Positions 36,565 to 43,000 of a stretch of 64,000 nt of DNA are shown here, in pieces. The notes below the pieces were generated by a model that worked only from the letters and a program-made list of their open reading frames with translations, was not told where the DNA came from and did no database searches. How positions within the stretch are numbered: position 1 is the first letter of the stretch; each line of letters opens with the position of its first letter. Source of the DNA: Gymnothorax reevesii. Its lineage: Eukaryota > Chordata > Actinopteri > Anguilliformes > Muraenidae. The DNA lies in assembly GCA_029721435.1 (NCBI GenBank), contig CM056573.1:151363947-151427946 (forward strand). The letters are read 5' to 3'. A program made the position numbers and the translations under genes.

Positions 36565-36827
36565 GGAAAAGGCGGATCATGTTATCATGTCATCGGGAAA
36601 CGAGCAAGAAACTAACCGGACGAAATAAGTAAAGCTAAATGACGAATTACACAACCAACATATTCACAAAGTACAAACATGAGCGGCATGCATGAGCAGT
36701 CCAAAGAGTGATTTCGCTCCCTGTTTGATACGCAGTGACTCAGGTGCAGGTCGACAGAATCATATTTACCATGATTCCAGTGTGGATACACCAGTGCCAG
36801 TGTCGCCAAAAAGAAAAATCCCTTCAT
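11107..36827 (-). CDS. Two-Ig-domain type I membrane protein, seven coding exons
   Basis: Joining 36827-36770, 35679-35561, 30939-30729, 29217-29063, 24641-24497, 24015-23874 and 11194-11107 gives 918 nt, or 305 residues plus stop. The junction phases agree throughout (1, 0, 1, 0, 1, 2). Residues 1-19 are the signal peptide. Ig domain 1 covers about 25-128, with Cys41 and Cys109 as the likely bridge and an extra Cys78. Ig domain 2 covers about 152-228, with Cys166, Trp178 and a DSGKYTC motif ending at Cys207. The transmembrane segment is about 242-264, followed by a 40-residue tail with KKPIYTAS. NxS/T sites occur at 48 and 165 and in LNNSS. Each Ig domain is split by a phase-0 intron. Domain 2 resembles, from memory, membrane-proximal domains of BCAM/MCAM-type adhesion molecules, but I cannot name an orthologue. 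Likely role: cell-surface adhesion or receptor (inference). Confidence 0.85.
11910..12448 (-). mobile_element. Internally deleted Tc1-like element with intact ends
   Basis: The left end, cactgcccggccaaaaaaaa, follows TA (11908-11909). The right end, ttttttttggccgggcagtg, precedes TA (12449-12450). At 539 bp it is about a third of an autonomous member. It keeps both termini, the transposase start and the segment around the last catalytic residue, but it lacks the middle. Confidence 0.92.
12070..12297 (-). pseudogene. Transposase remnant: N-terminus joined to C-terminal DDE piece
   Basis: The frame begins at an ATG near the right terminus with MSEDTSLDGGKDVAVF, which matches the start of the family's transposase. 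It then passes without a stop into PPQSPDLKHIKSYWDVLKK. That corresponds to the SPDLNPIENLWDVLKK motif, with the catalytic Glu changed to Lys. The DNA-binding hook and most of the catalytic core are missing, so the product could not catalyse transposition. Confidence 0.85.
12545..12660 (+). repeat. Possible terminal fragment of a Tc1/IS630-like element
   Basis: The run 'caaccccaattgcaaaatag' followed by 'aaagtgtaaattgtga' resembles the left terminus of the family present at 38715-40088. No matching right end was found. The surroundings (12449-13655) show no gene. Confidence 0.35.
13656..13717. repeat. Short hairpin made of two opposed terminal repeats
   Basis: cagtaggttacagtgatttc (13656 on) and its near-complement ending tcactgtaacccactg (to 13717) face each other across about 16 bp. 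The second arm is also the left terminal repeat of the element at 13695-14538. Confidence 0.75.
13695..14538. mobile_element. Non-autonomous DNA element, 23-bp perfect terminal repeats
   Basis: The left end is tataaaatcactgtaaccc plus actg (13695-13717). The right end is its exact complement (14516-14538). The interior has no open frame of note and includes several 'tagctagc' blocks. A third, inverted copy of the terminus at 13656-13678 suggests a composite or a second element fragment. The family is not named. Confidence 0.65.
14770..15056 (+). repeat. RTE-like 3' module with (AAAC)n
   Basis: It contains 'aaatttcatcaaaatccggc'-type sequence, 'aagtttttgagttattttgt', an AAAC run (about 14980-15020) and 'cctcctcggtggaggta'. 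The layout recalls the 3' tail of RTE-type LINEs that recurs in fish genomes. No reverse transcriptase frame is left. Confidence 0.5.
15240..15990 (+). repeat. Possible solo LTR or other promoter/terminator-bearing repeat
   Basis: A stretch with internal near-repeats ('ttgtaaacacttg', 'gaaagaattgtaaacc') and a GTAGAATAAAAC polyadenylation-like signal near 15906-15915. It resembles an LTR in organisation, but I found no target duplication or internal retroelement sequence. Confidence 0.25.
16260..16710. repeat. CGTAGTA-rich repeat, left block
   Basis: Many spaced 'cgtagtagaagcg', 'acgctc' and 'ctacgttcc' units occur in both orientations with unusually high CpG. A related block at 17280-17645 carries the same words. 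They may be the two sides of one element around about 600 bp of AT-richer DNA with a T19 run near 16755-16773. No clean ends were found. Confidence 0.5.
17280..17645. repeat. CGTAGTA-rich repeat, right block
   Basis: Repeated 'cgtagta' words in a CpG-rich block end in 'gtgtgaacggggtgtaagc', an ending seen in Harbinger-like MITEs. See the block at 16260-16710. Confidence 0.5.
18145..18205 (+). repeat. (TATAA)n microsatellite
   Basis: About nine pentamer units directly abut the truncated left edge of a Tc1-like relic. Confidence 0.9.
18201..19403 (-). mobile_element. Tc1-like relic, transposase on the minus strand, left end lost
   Basis: It begins inside the element ('aataactggttgtg', 'gataactggcaatgag') and runs to the right terminus, ctttttcattgcactg, before TA (19404-19405). 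On the minus strand broken pieces of the transposase can be followed (for example the LEWPSQ-like region near 18400). Many indels and stops are present. The same family supplies 31150-31755, 32864-34535 and 45955-46070. Confidence 0.8.
19430..20100 (-). mobile_element. Tc1-like relic of a second lineage
   Basis: Read on the minus strand it carries, in order, the helix-turn-helix region ('gactatggaatgattgttgg'), the 'gctgattacctgggatttcc' block, a CGCCC...CAG stretch and the region before the catalytic Asp ('ggtctgacaaatctggattt'). Multiple indels destroy the frame and both ends are missing. It directly follows the previous relic. Confidence 0.7.
20101..21615. other. Intronic stretch, nothing recognised
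   Basis: AT-rich DNA inside the last intron of the Ig gene. No exon or clear element end was seen. Confidence 0.3.
21620..21925 (+). mobile_element. Tc1-like relic with large internal deletion
   Basis: A short frame reads QLRKTAEEIAGITG and soon after contains the equivalent of PVENLWDALEKT (shifted), so most of the transposase is gone. It ends with 'aaaacattatgaccactgat', a known Tc1-type terminus in fish. Confidence 0.6.
21926..22720 (-). mobile_element. Tc1-like relic, minus strand, third lineage
   Basis: On the minus strand the order of blocks ('aatgttctgcttggaaaccc' before the acidic motif, then 'ccagtcagcctgcccattct' and 'gtccaccactgaaagtgcc') follows a known fish Tc1 lineage. Numerous indels are present and no intact frame is left. 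It starts directly after the terminus of the preceding relic. Confidence 0.65.
22812..23754. mobile_element. 943-bp near-perfect palindrome (foldback MITE)
   Basis: The left arm 22812-23250 and right arm 23316-23754 are each 439 bases and complementary with roughly 15 mismatches by eye and no obvious gap. The 65-base loop holds a further 'caagacgta/tacgtcttg' hairpin. The termini are caggcctaccaaagaaaacg and its exact complement. Possible tgtgt flank duplications are confounded by the adjoining GT-rich DNA. It has no coding frame. It lies in the last intron of the Ig gene, about 120 bp downstream of the transmembrane exon. Confidence 0.9.
23874..24015 (-). CDS. Ig gene exon 6: stalk and transmembrane segment
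   Basis: The acceptor is ctactttctcag|AGGATG. The exon encodes (E)DAPWYDTTEGRLAMML, then SGAGVGLLLLIMSVSICLC and the basic stop-transfer RRASARKSKGP. It leaves through a consensus GTAAGT donor at 23873. If the donor is not used, the next codons are ATG TAA (stop at 23870-23872), giving a 277-residue short-tail product. Confidence 0.88.
24497..24641 (-). CDS. Ig gene exon 5: second half of Ig domain 2
   Basis: The acceptor is ctcctggtccag|GGAGAG in phase 0. The exon encodes GEDWLLPSSKLQLKNVRL, then EDSGKYTCTAQH and TRTISVTVLP. The D-x-G-x-Y-x-C motif is the clearest Ig signature in the gene. The donor is TGCCAG|GTCAGT in phase 1. Confidence 0.92.
26045..26207 (-). repeat. tRNA-derived SINE
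   Basis: Read on the minus strand it starts ggcgccccggtggctcatcg (A box TGGCTCATCGG) and has a B box GGTTCGAGTCC about 55 bases later. It then runs into a 'gtcttcccccattcttctcc' body and a 'tctctctact' end. It is a SINE, not a tRNA gene, because no acceptor stem or anticodon arm can be paired. Confidence 0.8.
26855..26884 (+). repeat. (GATG)n short tandem repeat
   Basis: 'gatggatggatggatgg' units in a gene-free intronic stretch (26208-28195). There is also a T14 run near 26540. Confidence 0.7.
28200..28740 (+). mobile_element. Relic of a Tc1/IS630-like transposon
   Basis: It is collinear with the 3' half of the transposase at 38851-39924. The blocks 'gtgtcagtgcaaatggcatg' and 'cagaaagatattcccg' are followed by DWPVRSPDLPLIENV, the counterpart of DWPACSPDLSPIENV. 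Stops and indels break the frame and no ends are kept. Confidence 0.7.
29063..29217 (-). CDS. Ig gene exon 4: first half of Ig domain 2
   Basis: The acceptor is ccccatttatag|ATATGC. The exon encodes (Y)MREISVYREG, then DLRVPLGDDVVLNCSV and ITWMKE. It holds the B-strand cysteine and the core tryptophan. The donor is AAAGAG|GTGAAC in phase 0. Confidence 0.88.
29218..30728. other. Ig gene intron 3, nothing recognised
   Basis: AT-rich intron between the two Ig-domain exon pairs. No transposon termini were identified. Confidence 0.4.
30729..30939 (-). CDS. Ig gene exon 3: second half of Ig domain 1
   Basis: The acceptor is cctctctcctccag|CACTTG in phase 0. The exon encodes HLQKWYRLDTYHYG and continues to IFNIQSYMSGPYRCV, whose YRC holds the second Ig cysteine, then an NNSS sequon. 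It ends GTGCACT|GTGAGT in phase 1, which matches the next exon. Confidence 0.9.
31150..31755 (+). mobile_element. 5' half of a Tc1-like element
   Basis: From 'atattagacaaagataacct' to the helix-turn-helix region ('gttctgggactgcagagaac', 'aggtgaacctcccaaggagt'), it is collinear with the plus orientation of the family at 32864-34535. The first ATG-containing segment and paired-like domain are recognisable but carry stops. The catalytic half is missing. Confidence 0.7.
31780..32195. repeat. AT-rich MITE-like inverted repeats
   Basis: 'ttcaatcaaaaaaaagttgc' near 31810 is mirrored by 'gcaactttttttgttcc' near 32010. 'Tttattattcaatc' and 'ctcaattttatttttgcatt' words recur in opposed orientation. 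The boundaries are unclear. Confidence 0.5.
32580..32690 (+). repeat. Short fragment of a Tc1-like transposase
   Basis: 'atgacatggccagcaaacag' followed by 'ccagatctcaatgcaactga' reads MTWPANSPDLNATEN, a diverged SPDLNPIEN motif. Nothing else of the element is recognisable. Confidence 0.5.
32928..33252. mobile_element. Nested MITE with aaggtgcact ends
   Basis: The stretch is bounded by 'aaggtgcacta' and 'tagtgcacctt' and interrupts the Tc1 sequence just after 'tttgtcacac'. It is about 325 bp, with CpG content higher than its host and no frame. Confidence 0.65.
33517..34225. mobile_element. Nested repeat starting with a ccccgaacgcc hairpin
   Basis: It opens with a hairpin (ccccgaacgccgaatggcg then ttccgggg), a 'ccgccgccaccgccgcc' run and 'cacgtgttaacgcgataactt'-like sequence. 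Three spaced copies of 'atatcttcagaaccatttgt'-type units follow. It ends 'tggcataagcctag' plus ttttaa units. It sits where the Tc1 sequence would read 'cagaattgttttaattcagc', so it inserted there. Confidence 0.65.
34144..34452 (-). pseudogene. Tc1-like transposase fragment fused to inserted repeat
   Basis: MKILEWPSQTPDLNSIEMWH then DLKRAVHAQNPSNVAEL carries the last catalytic Glu region of a DD34E transposase. After that the frame runs into the nested repeat (LKLKLKLGLCHRR). Only about 60 residues derive from the transposase. Confidence 0.8.
35000..35220 (+). other. Ig gene intron 2, right part
   Basis: The intron from 30940 to 35560 is mostly transposon sequence up to 34535. The rest holds no recognisable element; a 63-codon plus-strand frame here has no support. 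Confidence 0.3.
35561..35679 (-). CDS. Ig gene exon 2: first half of Ig domain 1
   Basis: The acceptor is ctccctcctcag|CATCTC, entered in phase 1. The exon encodes (A)SLILRGPEVPVEEG followed by DYVALEC, which holds the first Ig cysteine. It ends HFERFSK|GTTAGC in phase 0. It contains an NTT glycosylation site. Confidence 0.88.
36770..36827 (-). CDS. Ig gene exon 1: start codon and signal peptide
   Basis: The ATG at 36827 opens MKGFFFLATLALVYPHWNH. The hydrophobic core is FFFLATLALV, and the exon ends at CATG|GTAAAT in phase 1. The frame stays open upstream, but the only earlier start-like codon is GTG, so this ATG is preferred. A TATA-like CATAAATAG on the minus strand sits about 110 bp upstream. 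Confidence 0.85.
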
Positions 36828-36934
36828 TTTAAATAAAAAAATGCAGAAGACTCTTTCGACTATCCTCACTTATCGCTGTTTACAAACACTCCGGAGGTCT
36901 GAAAAAAATGAATCTGTGGGCGATGATCAACTGA

Positions 36935-36943
36935 CTATTTATG
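36935..36943 (-). promoter_or_regulatory. TATA-like box upstream of the Ig gene
   Basis: CATAAATAG on the minus strand lies about 110 bp before the start codon, with a GC-rich stretch (gcccacgcgccag) just upstream. It would place transcription start near 36905 and give a leader of about 80 nt. Confidence 0.4.
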
Positions 36944-37265
36944 ACTGGCGCGTGGGCGTGGTTAGCATGATATAGTTTCGATTTTAAGTTCGACTGAAAA
37001 TGCGTCACCTTGTCTGGTTCACATGAAGACGTTGCCTCGATTTTAAAATGCAAACAAATTGCACACGCTCAGATTTGTTTTTAGTTTGTTTGCGATAAGC
37101 TCAATCTCATGACAATGTCCAAACGTGTTGTTTATTTTCTCCGTCACTTGTGTCAAAGCAAGTGACGAATCCAGGGCTAGACTGTGACCTGGTTGACCAC
37201 AGCGCTCCAATATTTCATAAATGTGGTTAAGTAGCTATTGTCTGAAGTGGGCTGCTTCAAATTGT

Positions 37266-37277
37266 GCAGTAGGCTAT

Positions 37278-37308
<31 letters not shown>

Positions 37309-37790
37309 TGATAATGCTTTATTATCCCAGGACAATTTGTTGTACATTGTATAAGATAACAGTTTATGAATACCCATAACACTTGTGGTTAGGAACATAC
37401 ACATAAAGCATACACAGCTTTATCAGTTAAGATATATATAATTAAAATACACCCAACACATAAAAGTGGCTATGAGAGAGAATAGGACAACGTTAAAAAC
37501 TGTGTGAGGCCTGTTCATTGTAAAATTTAATACCAGGTGGTATGAAAGACTGGCGGGCACGATTGGATTTGAATAACGGCAAGCGTAGGCGACGTCCAGA
37601 ACGTAAGAATTCAAATTTATAATGTAAACAATGATCTGAATCATTCATGATTCTCCTCACTTTTTTAAGCACTTGACGTTCGAAAAATACACTGAGAGGT
37701 TCTAAAGTGAATGATAGAAGTGAATTTAAACGTCCAGGGCTATCCACTGCGCTCAAAATGAATAGATGCCGAGCTAGTCAGATGGTCCCT
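37266..37790 (-). mobile_element. 3' end of a LINE retrotransposon with (TCTA)n tail
   Basis: On the minus strand the frame 37756-37493 reads NDSDHCLHYKFEFLRSGRRL, then LPLFKSNRARQSFIPPGIKF and YNEQ, the usual C-terminus of L2/CR1-like reverse transcriptase ORFs. About 190 bp further comes 'ataataaagcattatcaatc' and a TCTA run (GATA on plus, 37273-37306). The 5' part is missing, as expected for target-primed insertion. It lies upstream of the Ig gene promoter. Confidence 0.8.
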
Positions 37791-38050
37791 GTAGGATTTT
37801 CGCTGCCACTTATTTATTTTCACCCCTTAGGTACAGTAAAAGTTTTAAAAGTGTATTTATGGACTGGTTACTCCAAGTTGACTCCAGTGGCGCATTTCCT
37901 TTTCTCTCAAACTGGATATCTGACAAATCACTGAAGCGTTTGGAATGTAGTCAATTGCAACCATTTACCCGCAAAGGCTGTTCTGCGTCAGCAGGTTTTC
38001 CGCTGTAGTTGTGTGAGCTATAGCGGAACAGGACCGCAGTCTATGATCAG

Positions 38051-38079
38051 ATGGCGGATGGGGCACGCTTGAGGCTACC
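38051..38079 (+). other. Possible short first exon on the plus strand
   Basis: ATGGCGGATGGGGCACGCTT and a few more bases encode MADGARLRLP and end at a consensus donor (CTACC|GTAAGT). A pyrimidine tract with an AG follows about 75 bp later. No downstream coding exon could be linked to it, so it may be chance or part of a repeat. Confidence 0.2.
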
Positions 38080-38714
38080 GTAAGTAAAAGTGCAACACTT
38101 ATCGAGCAGGTTTTTTGTTCTTCTTCTTCTTTTGATATTCCTTGTCCAGCAGACAAAACTGGACTGGATTCAAGACTTAATGGACTGGAGTTGACGGACT
38201 GACAGATCACCGAGAAGAGACTTTTCCTCCTATTTTTTCTTTTTTTTTTTCTTGGTTTTGGGAAGTTTTTGATTGAGAACTGAACTGAATGAACTGTTAG
38301 TATGTTTGGTAAGAAAACTGAAAACCCGGAGTGGAATTTTGAGTTGGATTATTCTTGCGGATTTTTTATTTTATTTATTTATTTTTGGATTTGTCTTGTT
38401 TGTGCTCTCTTAAATTCTGCTAAATTCCAGAAACACAGATTCACATAAGCCATAGATGCTACGAATATTTCGCTGAGCCTTATAAAGTAGCAATTAGGAA
38501 TAGCCCTGATTTTAAAAAATAAATTAAGATAAGCATCGGCAATACACTAACAAATGTACTTTAAAGTTAGTCACATATGTTTAACTTTTTTCACAATTTT
38601 CTCACCCCTCTTCCTTTTTCTCCCCTGGGCACCAGATAATTTTGGCTTTTTAGACATGCCACCTTCATCAACATCAACAACAAAAGTCACTCAATCTGAA
38701 AAATAAATTCTGTC

Positions 38715-40088
38715 GAGGATGTGAGATAAATGCTGAAAAGACACCTGCTTGGAACACTCCACAGACAAACAGGTTAATTGGAAACAGGTGAGTGTCATGA
38801 TTAGGTAAAACAGGAGCGTCCTTGAAAGGCTCAGCTGTTTACAAGCAAGGATGGGGCGAGGTTCATCACTTTGTGAACAACTGCGGGAGCAAATAGCCCA
38901 ACAGTTTAAGAGCAATGTTTCTCAACATGCAATTGCAAGGAATTTAGGGGTTTCCTCATTTGCAGTCCATAAAATCATCAAAAGATTCAGAGAATCTGGA
39001 GAAATCTCTACACGTGAGCGGCAAGGCCGAAAACCAACATTGAATGCCTGTAACTGTTGGTCCCTCAGGCAGAACTGCGTGAAAAACAATATCAATCTGC
39101 AAACGATATTACCATGTGGGCTCAGGAACACTTTGGAAAACCACTGTCAGTTGACACAGTTCTTCGCTACATCTACAAGTGCAAGTTAAAAGTCTACCAT
39201 GCAAAGCAAAAGCCATGTATCAATAACACCCAGAAACGCCACCAGCTTCTCTGGGCCCGAGCTCATCTGAGATGGACTGACTCAAAGTGGAAAAGTGTGC
39301 TGTGGTCTGACGAGTCCACATTTCAAATAATTTTTGGAAATCATGGACGTTGTGTTCTCCGGGCAAAAGAGGAAAAGGACCATCCAGATTATTATCAGCG
39401 AAAGTTCAAAAGCCAGCATCTGCGATGGTATGGGAATGTGTTAGTGCCCATGGCATGGGTCACTTGCACATCAGTGAAGGCATCATTAATGCTGAAAGGT
39501 ACATACAGGTTTTGGAGCAATATCTGCTGCCATCCAAGTGACGCCCCTTTAGGGACATCCCTGCTTATTTCAGCAAGGCAATGCCAAGCCACATTCTGCA
39601 CGTGTAATAACAGCATGGCTTCAGAGTAAAAGAGTACAGGTAATAGACTGGCCTGCCTGCAGTCCAGACCTGTCTCCCATTGAAAATGTGTGGTGCATTA
39701 TGAAGTGCAAAATACAACAACGCAGACCTCCAGCTGTTGAGCAACTGAAGCTGTACATCAAGCAAGAATGTGAAAGAATTCCACTTACAAAGCATCTACA
39801 ATTAGGGTCCTCAGTTCTCAAACGCTTATTGAGTATTGTTAAAAGGAAAGGTGACATATCAGTGGTAAACATGCCCGTGTTCCAGCTTTTTTGGAATGTG
39901 TTGCAGGCATCAAATTCAAAATGAGTAAATATTTCCAAAAAAAAACATAAAATTTATCAGCTTGAACTTTAAATCTCGTCTTTGATGTGTATTCAATTGA
40001 ATATAGGTTGAAAAGGATCTCCAAATCATTGTATTCTGTTTTTATCCACGTTTTACACAATGCCCCAACTTCATTGGAATTGGGATTG
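38715..40088 (+). mobile_element. Tc1/IS630-like transposon, left end missing
   Basis: Family sequence is recognisable from about 38715 ('gataaatgctgaaaagacac', 'ccacagacaaacaggttaat') through the transposase to the right terminus, 'caacttcattggaattggg' plus attg, before TA (40089-40090). The left terminal repeat, expected to be the complement of the right, is not present upstream. Confidence 0.88.
38851..39924 (+). pseudogene. Tc1/IS630-like transposase, broken frame
   Basis: MGRGSSLCEQLREQIAQQF starts the DNA-binding region, with a helix-turn-helix at SQHAIARNLGVSSFAVHKI and a GRKPTLNA linker. A frame change near 39065 leads to ELREKQYQSANDITMWAQEH and VLWSDESTFQIIFGNHGR (first Asp). Shifts near 39415 and 39600 follow. 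The end of the core is DWPACSPDLSPIENVWCIM with the Glu. The middle Asp region is shifted and reads out of frame, and there is an in-frame stop near 39628. Intact members are roughly 340-350 residues. Inactive copy. Confidence 0.9.
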
Positions 40089-40090
40089 TA

Positions 40091-42090
40091 TTTCAGAGAT
40101 GTTTCTAAGTCGTCAGCAGGGCGTGAGGATATACTATCACTTGGAAAGTCCCGTTTAACTTGTTTTCCTTCATGCGGTCCTCTTTCAGTTTAGTGGCGTC
40201 CTTGTTTGAAACAAGGCGGACTGGGTATTATCAAATTACTCTTTGGCTTGATTGCTCTGTTCATGAAAAAATCATTGACGAAACTATAGCTAATGAGTAG
40301 GTTTTTGTAGGCCATACCTCTGCTGGAACAAATACATGCTAAAATTGAAATTTTTCCTAAATATATCAGTAAAGGCACATCCCCTCCTGCATAAGCCTTC
40401 TGCATCCTGTAGTTCAGAGCCATAAATCAACATCTGACAGGAAAGACAACAGAGCAAGTTAAAAATGAAACAGTGGACAAGAAGGAGAAATGATTGATTT
40501 CAAAAGATAAAACAAGGATAGTGATGCAATTATTTAACATGAGTGGCAAGGTGTAAAAAAATTCTCTTATTTGTGGGAATATTACTCACGCTGAACTAAT
40601 TGTAACAGTGGGTTTGTTTTCATACTTTAGGCAGTCACTAGAGGGAACTATAGTCGATATAGAAGAAATGTTGAAGATTCACCCCAGTTGTGTCGAATTT
40701 GTAAATTCACATTAGTAAATTGTACTAGGTATGCATTTTTGTTCAGCCTGTACGTATACTGCTTGTATGACCCGCAAAACATACTTGGGGTGAAAATGAA
40801 ATGCTTGACTATTTGGATAATGAATGTACCAGGTTTGTTCTCTGCTTTTACAATGCATTGTAAAAGTTCTGACTTGCTACACCAATGGTCCTTCCAGAAA
40901 ACCATTAACTGCCTGTTGCCTAAACCAAAATCTCTACATGCTCCACCACCACTGCACTATATCCTTCCAGTGTACACCACATGTGATTGACTAACAAAAT
41001 GGAAAATCACAATCTAAAAAAAAGTATTCATTTTTCTTCAGCTCAGATTTCCTGTATAAATGTAATGTTTGGATTGTTCCTGGGGATGAGGCCCAAAATG
41101 TCTAATGCGCTTTCAGAAATGGTCTGTTGTCAGAAAAAGAAATATACAAACTCAACCAAATTGAGTAAAGTTTCTCAAGTTCGTCAACTCTATTGCACGA
41201 TTAAATCCAATCAAATAAATCATTCTCAAAATGTAATTGAAATGAAGATAGGAATTTGAACGATATCCGTGCATAAAAAATGACAGTAGTGCACCATCAC
41301 ATACTGGTTGACAATTGCTTGCATTGTACTTAAAAATAAAAATAAACTTTTTTTTAAAAATATTTTTAAAAATAAAATAACTGATTAATAAAATACATCC
41401 TGTTCTTTGCTGTTTGTACTTTCATACAATATTTTTCCTTACAAAATTCACTACTGCAATTAGGTAAAGTATATTCTAACAAAATAGACATTTCATCAAT
41501 CTTTCATTATTACCACTCTAATGATAAAGCCCCAACCTTGAAAAAAAAATTGCCCCCTGATTATTCCCAATTGAATCCCAATTAACAGAGAGTAAGTACA
41601 AAAACACAGGTAGTTAAAAAAAAGGGGGCAGCGATTTATAGATGTAAACCCAGGACATTAAAAAAAAATCATATTGCAGTAAATATGCTTCAGTCTCAGC
41701 TGGAAATTTAAGTGCCAGCAATGCATTATCACAGCACAGCAGGTGTGTGGGATTCGATTGGATAACCAAATTATAGTGCAATGAAATGTAAGCAATTCAT
41801 TCAAATCTGGGACTGAATAAGATGTTTTCTCATATATTTGCAAAAATAGTATCTAGACATTTACATAAAACCTTCTTAAAGTGCTTCATAAAAATATTTT
41901 TTGCTGGAATTGTGTTTTAAAATGGTTCTGTTGTGAGACTAGAAGTGCTTGGGCACAATCTTTCCTGTTACCTCCACTTTACTTTGTCCAGTACTTGCAT
42001 CCTCCCCCCACCCAGGCCTATGCTTCACTCATTCAGTTAGGCGCGGCAATGGGAAACATCAGATGCAAGACAATAATCTAAAATAAAAGG
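40091..42090. other. Gene-free stretch, nothing recognised
   Basis: AT-rich DNA with scattered open frames of 60-100 codons that have no motifs. Only A/T-run low complexity was noted (for example 41330-41380). Confidence 0.35.
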
Positions 42091-42092
42091 GT

Positions 42093-42098
42093 TTTATT
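42093..42098 (-). terminator. Candidate poly(A) signal of the zinc-finger locus at 43001-45138
   Basis: AATAAA on the minus strand (tttatt on plus) lies about 900 bp after the stop at 43001, with another A/T-rich stretch just beyond. It is only positional evidence. Confidence 0.25.
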
Positions 42099-42099
42099 A

Positions 42100-42990
42100 A
42101 AACACTAAATAAACACGGCATGAGGGCCAAAAAAAAAAAAAAAAAAAAACCCACTTAATCAGCTGAAAACCAGAACAGAAATGGCTAAATCTGGGAACAT
42201 AAAGGGGCACAAAGGCCAATAAAAAAACTACAGTCAAAGAGCTGATAAAATATGGGGGGGGGAGAAATAAAGCTAATAGTAAAAAGACGAGGACTAGACA
42301 CCAAAAGTAAGGCCAAAAAAACGAGCTGTAGAACAGCACTGACCAATACAAGGGGAAACCAGGACTGTAGAAACAAGGATCCATCTGCCAGATTGGTGCT
42401 CCACCTCAGAATATATGGGATTGGGGCAAGATCAGGGAAACAAGCAACACATGGGCAAAACTAAAGGGGCGAGGTACAGAACAAGACATGGAACAAGCTG
42501 TGAGACTTTACGAGCCCGTTAAGAGAACGGGTGTGTTTTAGCTTAAGTACCAATGGAAGGTGCAGCCGAGAAGGAAGGGTGAGACTGTTAACAGAAAAGC
42601 AAAGGAGATCAAGAAAATAGCAAACATGGGAAATCATGCCCATCAATACCCTATTTAAATTAGTAAGGATCAGTGTGTGCCTGTCTAAAGAAACACCTCC
42701 CGTGTGAGTTAGTCAATGTTAGTAATGAGTAAAAACAATCAGCAGGCAATCAAGCTGAGAACAGCCCCAGATTCAGAACAGCTGTGAAGGAAGTGGAAAC
42801 ACCACTAGACAAACCAAAGCAATGAAAGGTGCAGCACGCAGGAACAAAACATGGCATGGGACGCGGACTGGAGAGGTGGATCCCAACTGGCAGACCGGAC
42901 CGGACCTAGAACATAAACAGAGCCAAGCACAACAAATTCAAACTTTCCACCGTCTCTCCCCCTGTCTGGCCCTCTTTAACGGGTCTCAGC
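42100..42990. other. Presumed 3' flank of the zinc-finger locus
   Basis: An A22 run (42129-42150), a G9 run and purine-rich sequence. No recognised element. Confidence 0.3.
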
Positions 42991-43000
42991 TCCTCCCCCT

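Noticed and set aside
37266..37310. CRISPR-like tandem array
   Set aside because: It is a GATA microsatellite at the tail of a LINE, with no spacers.
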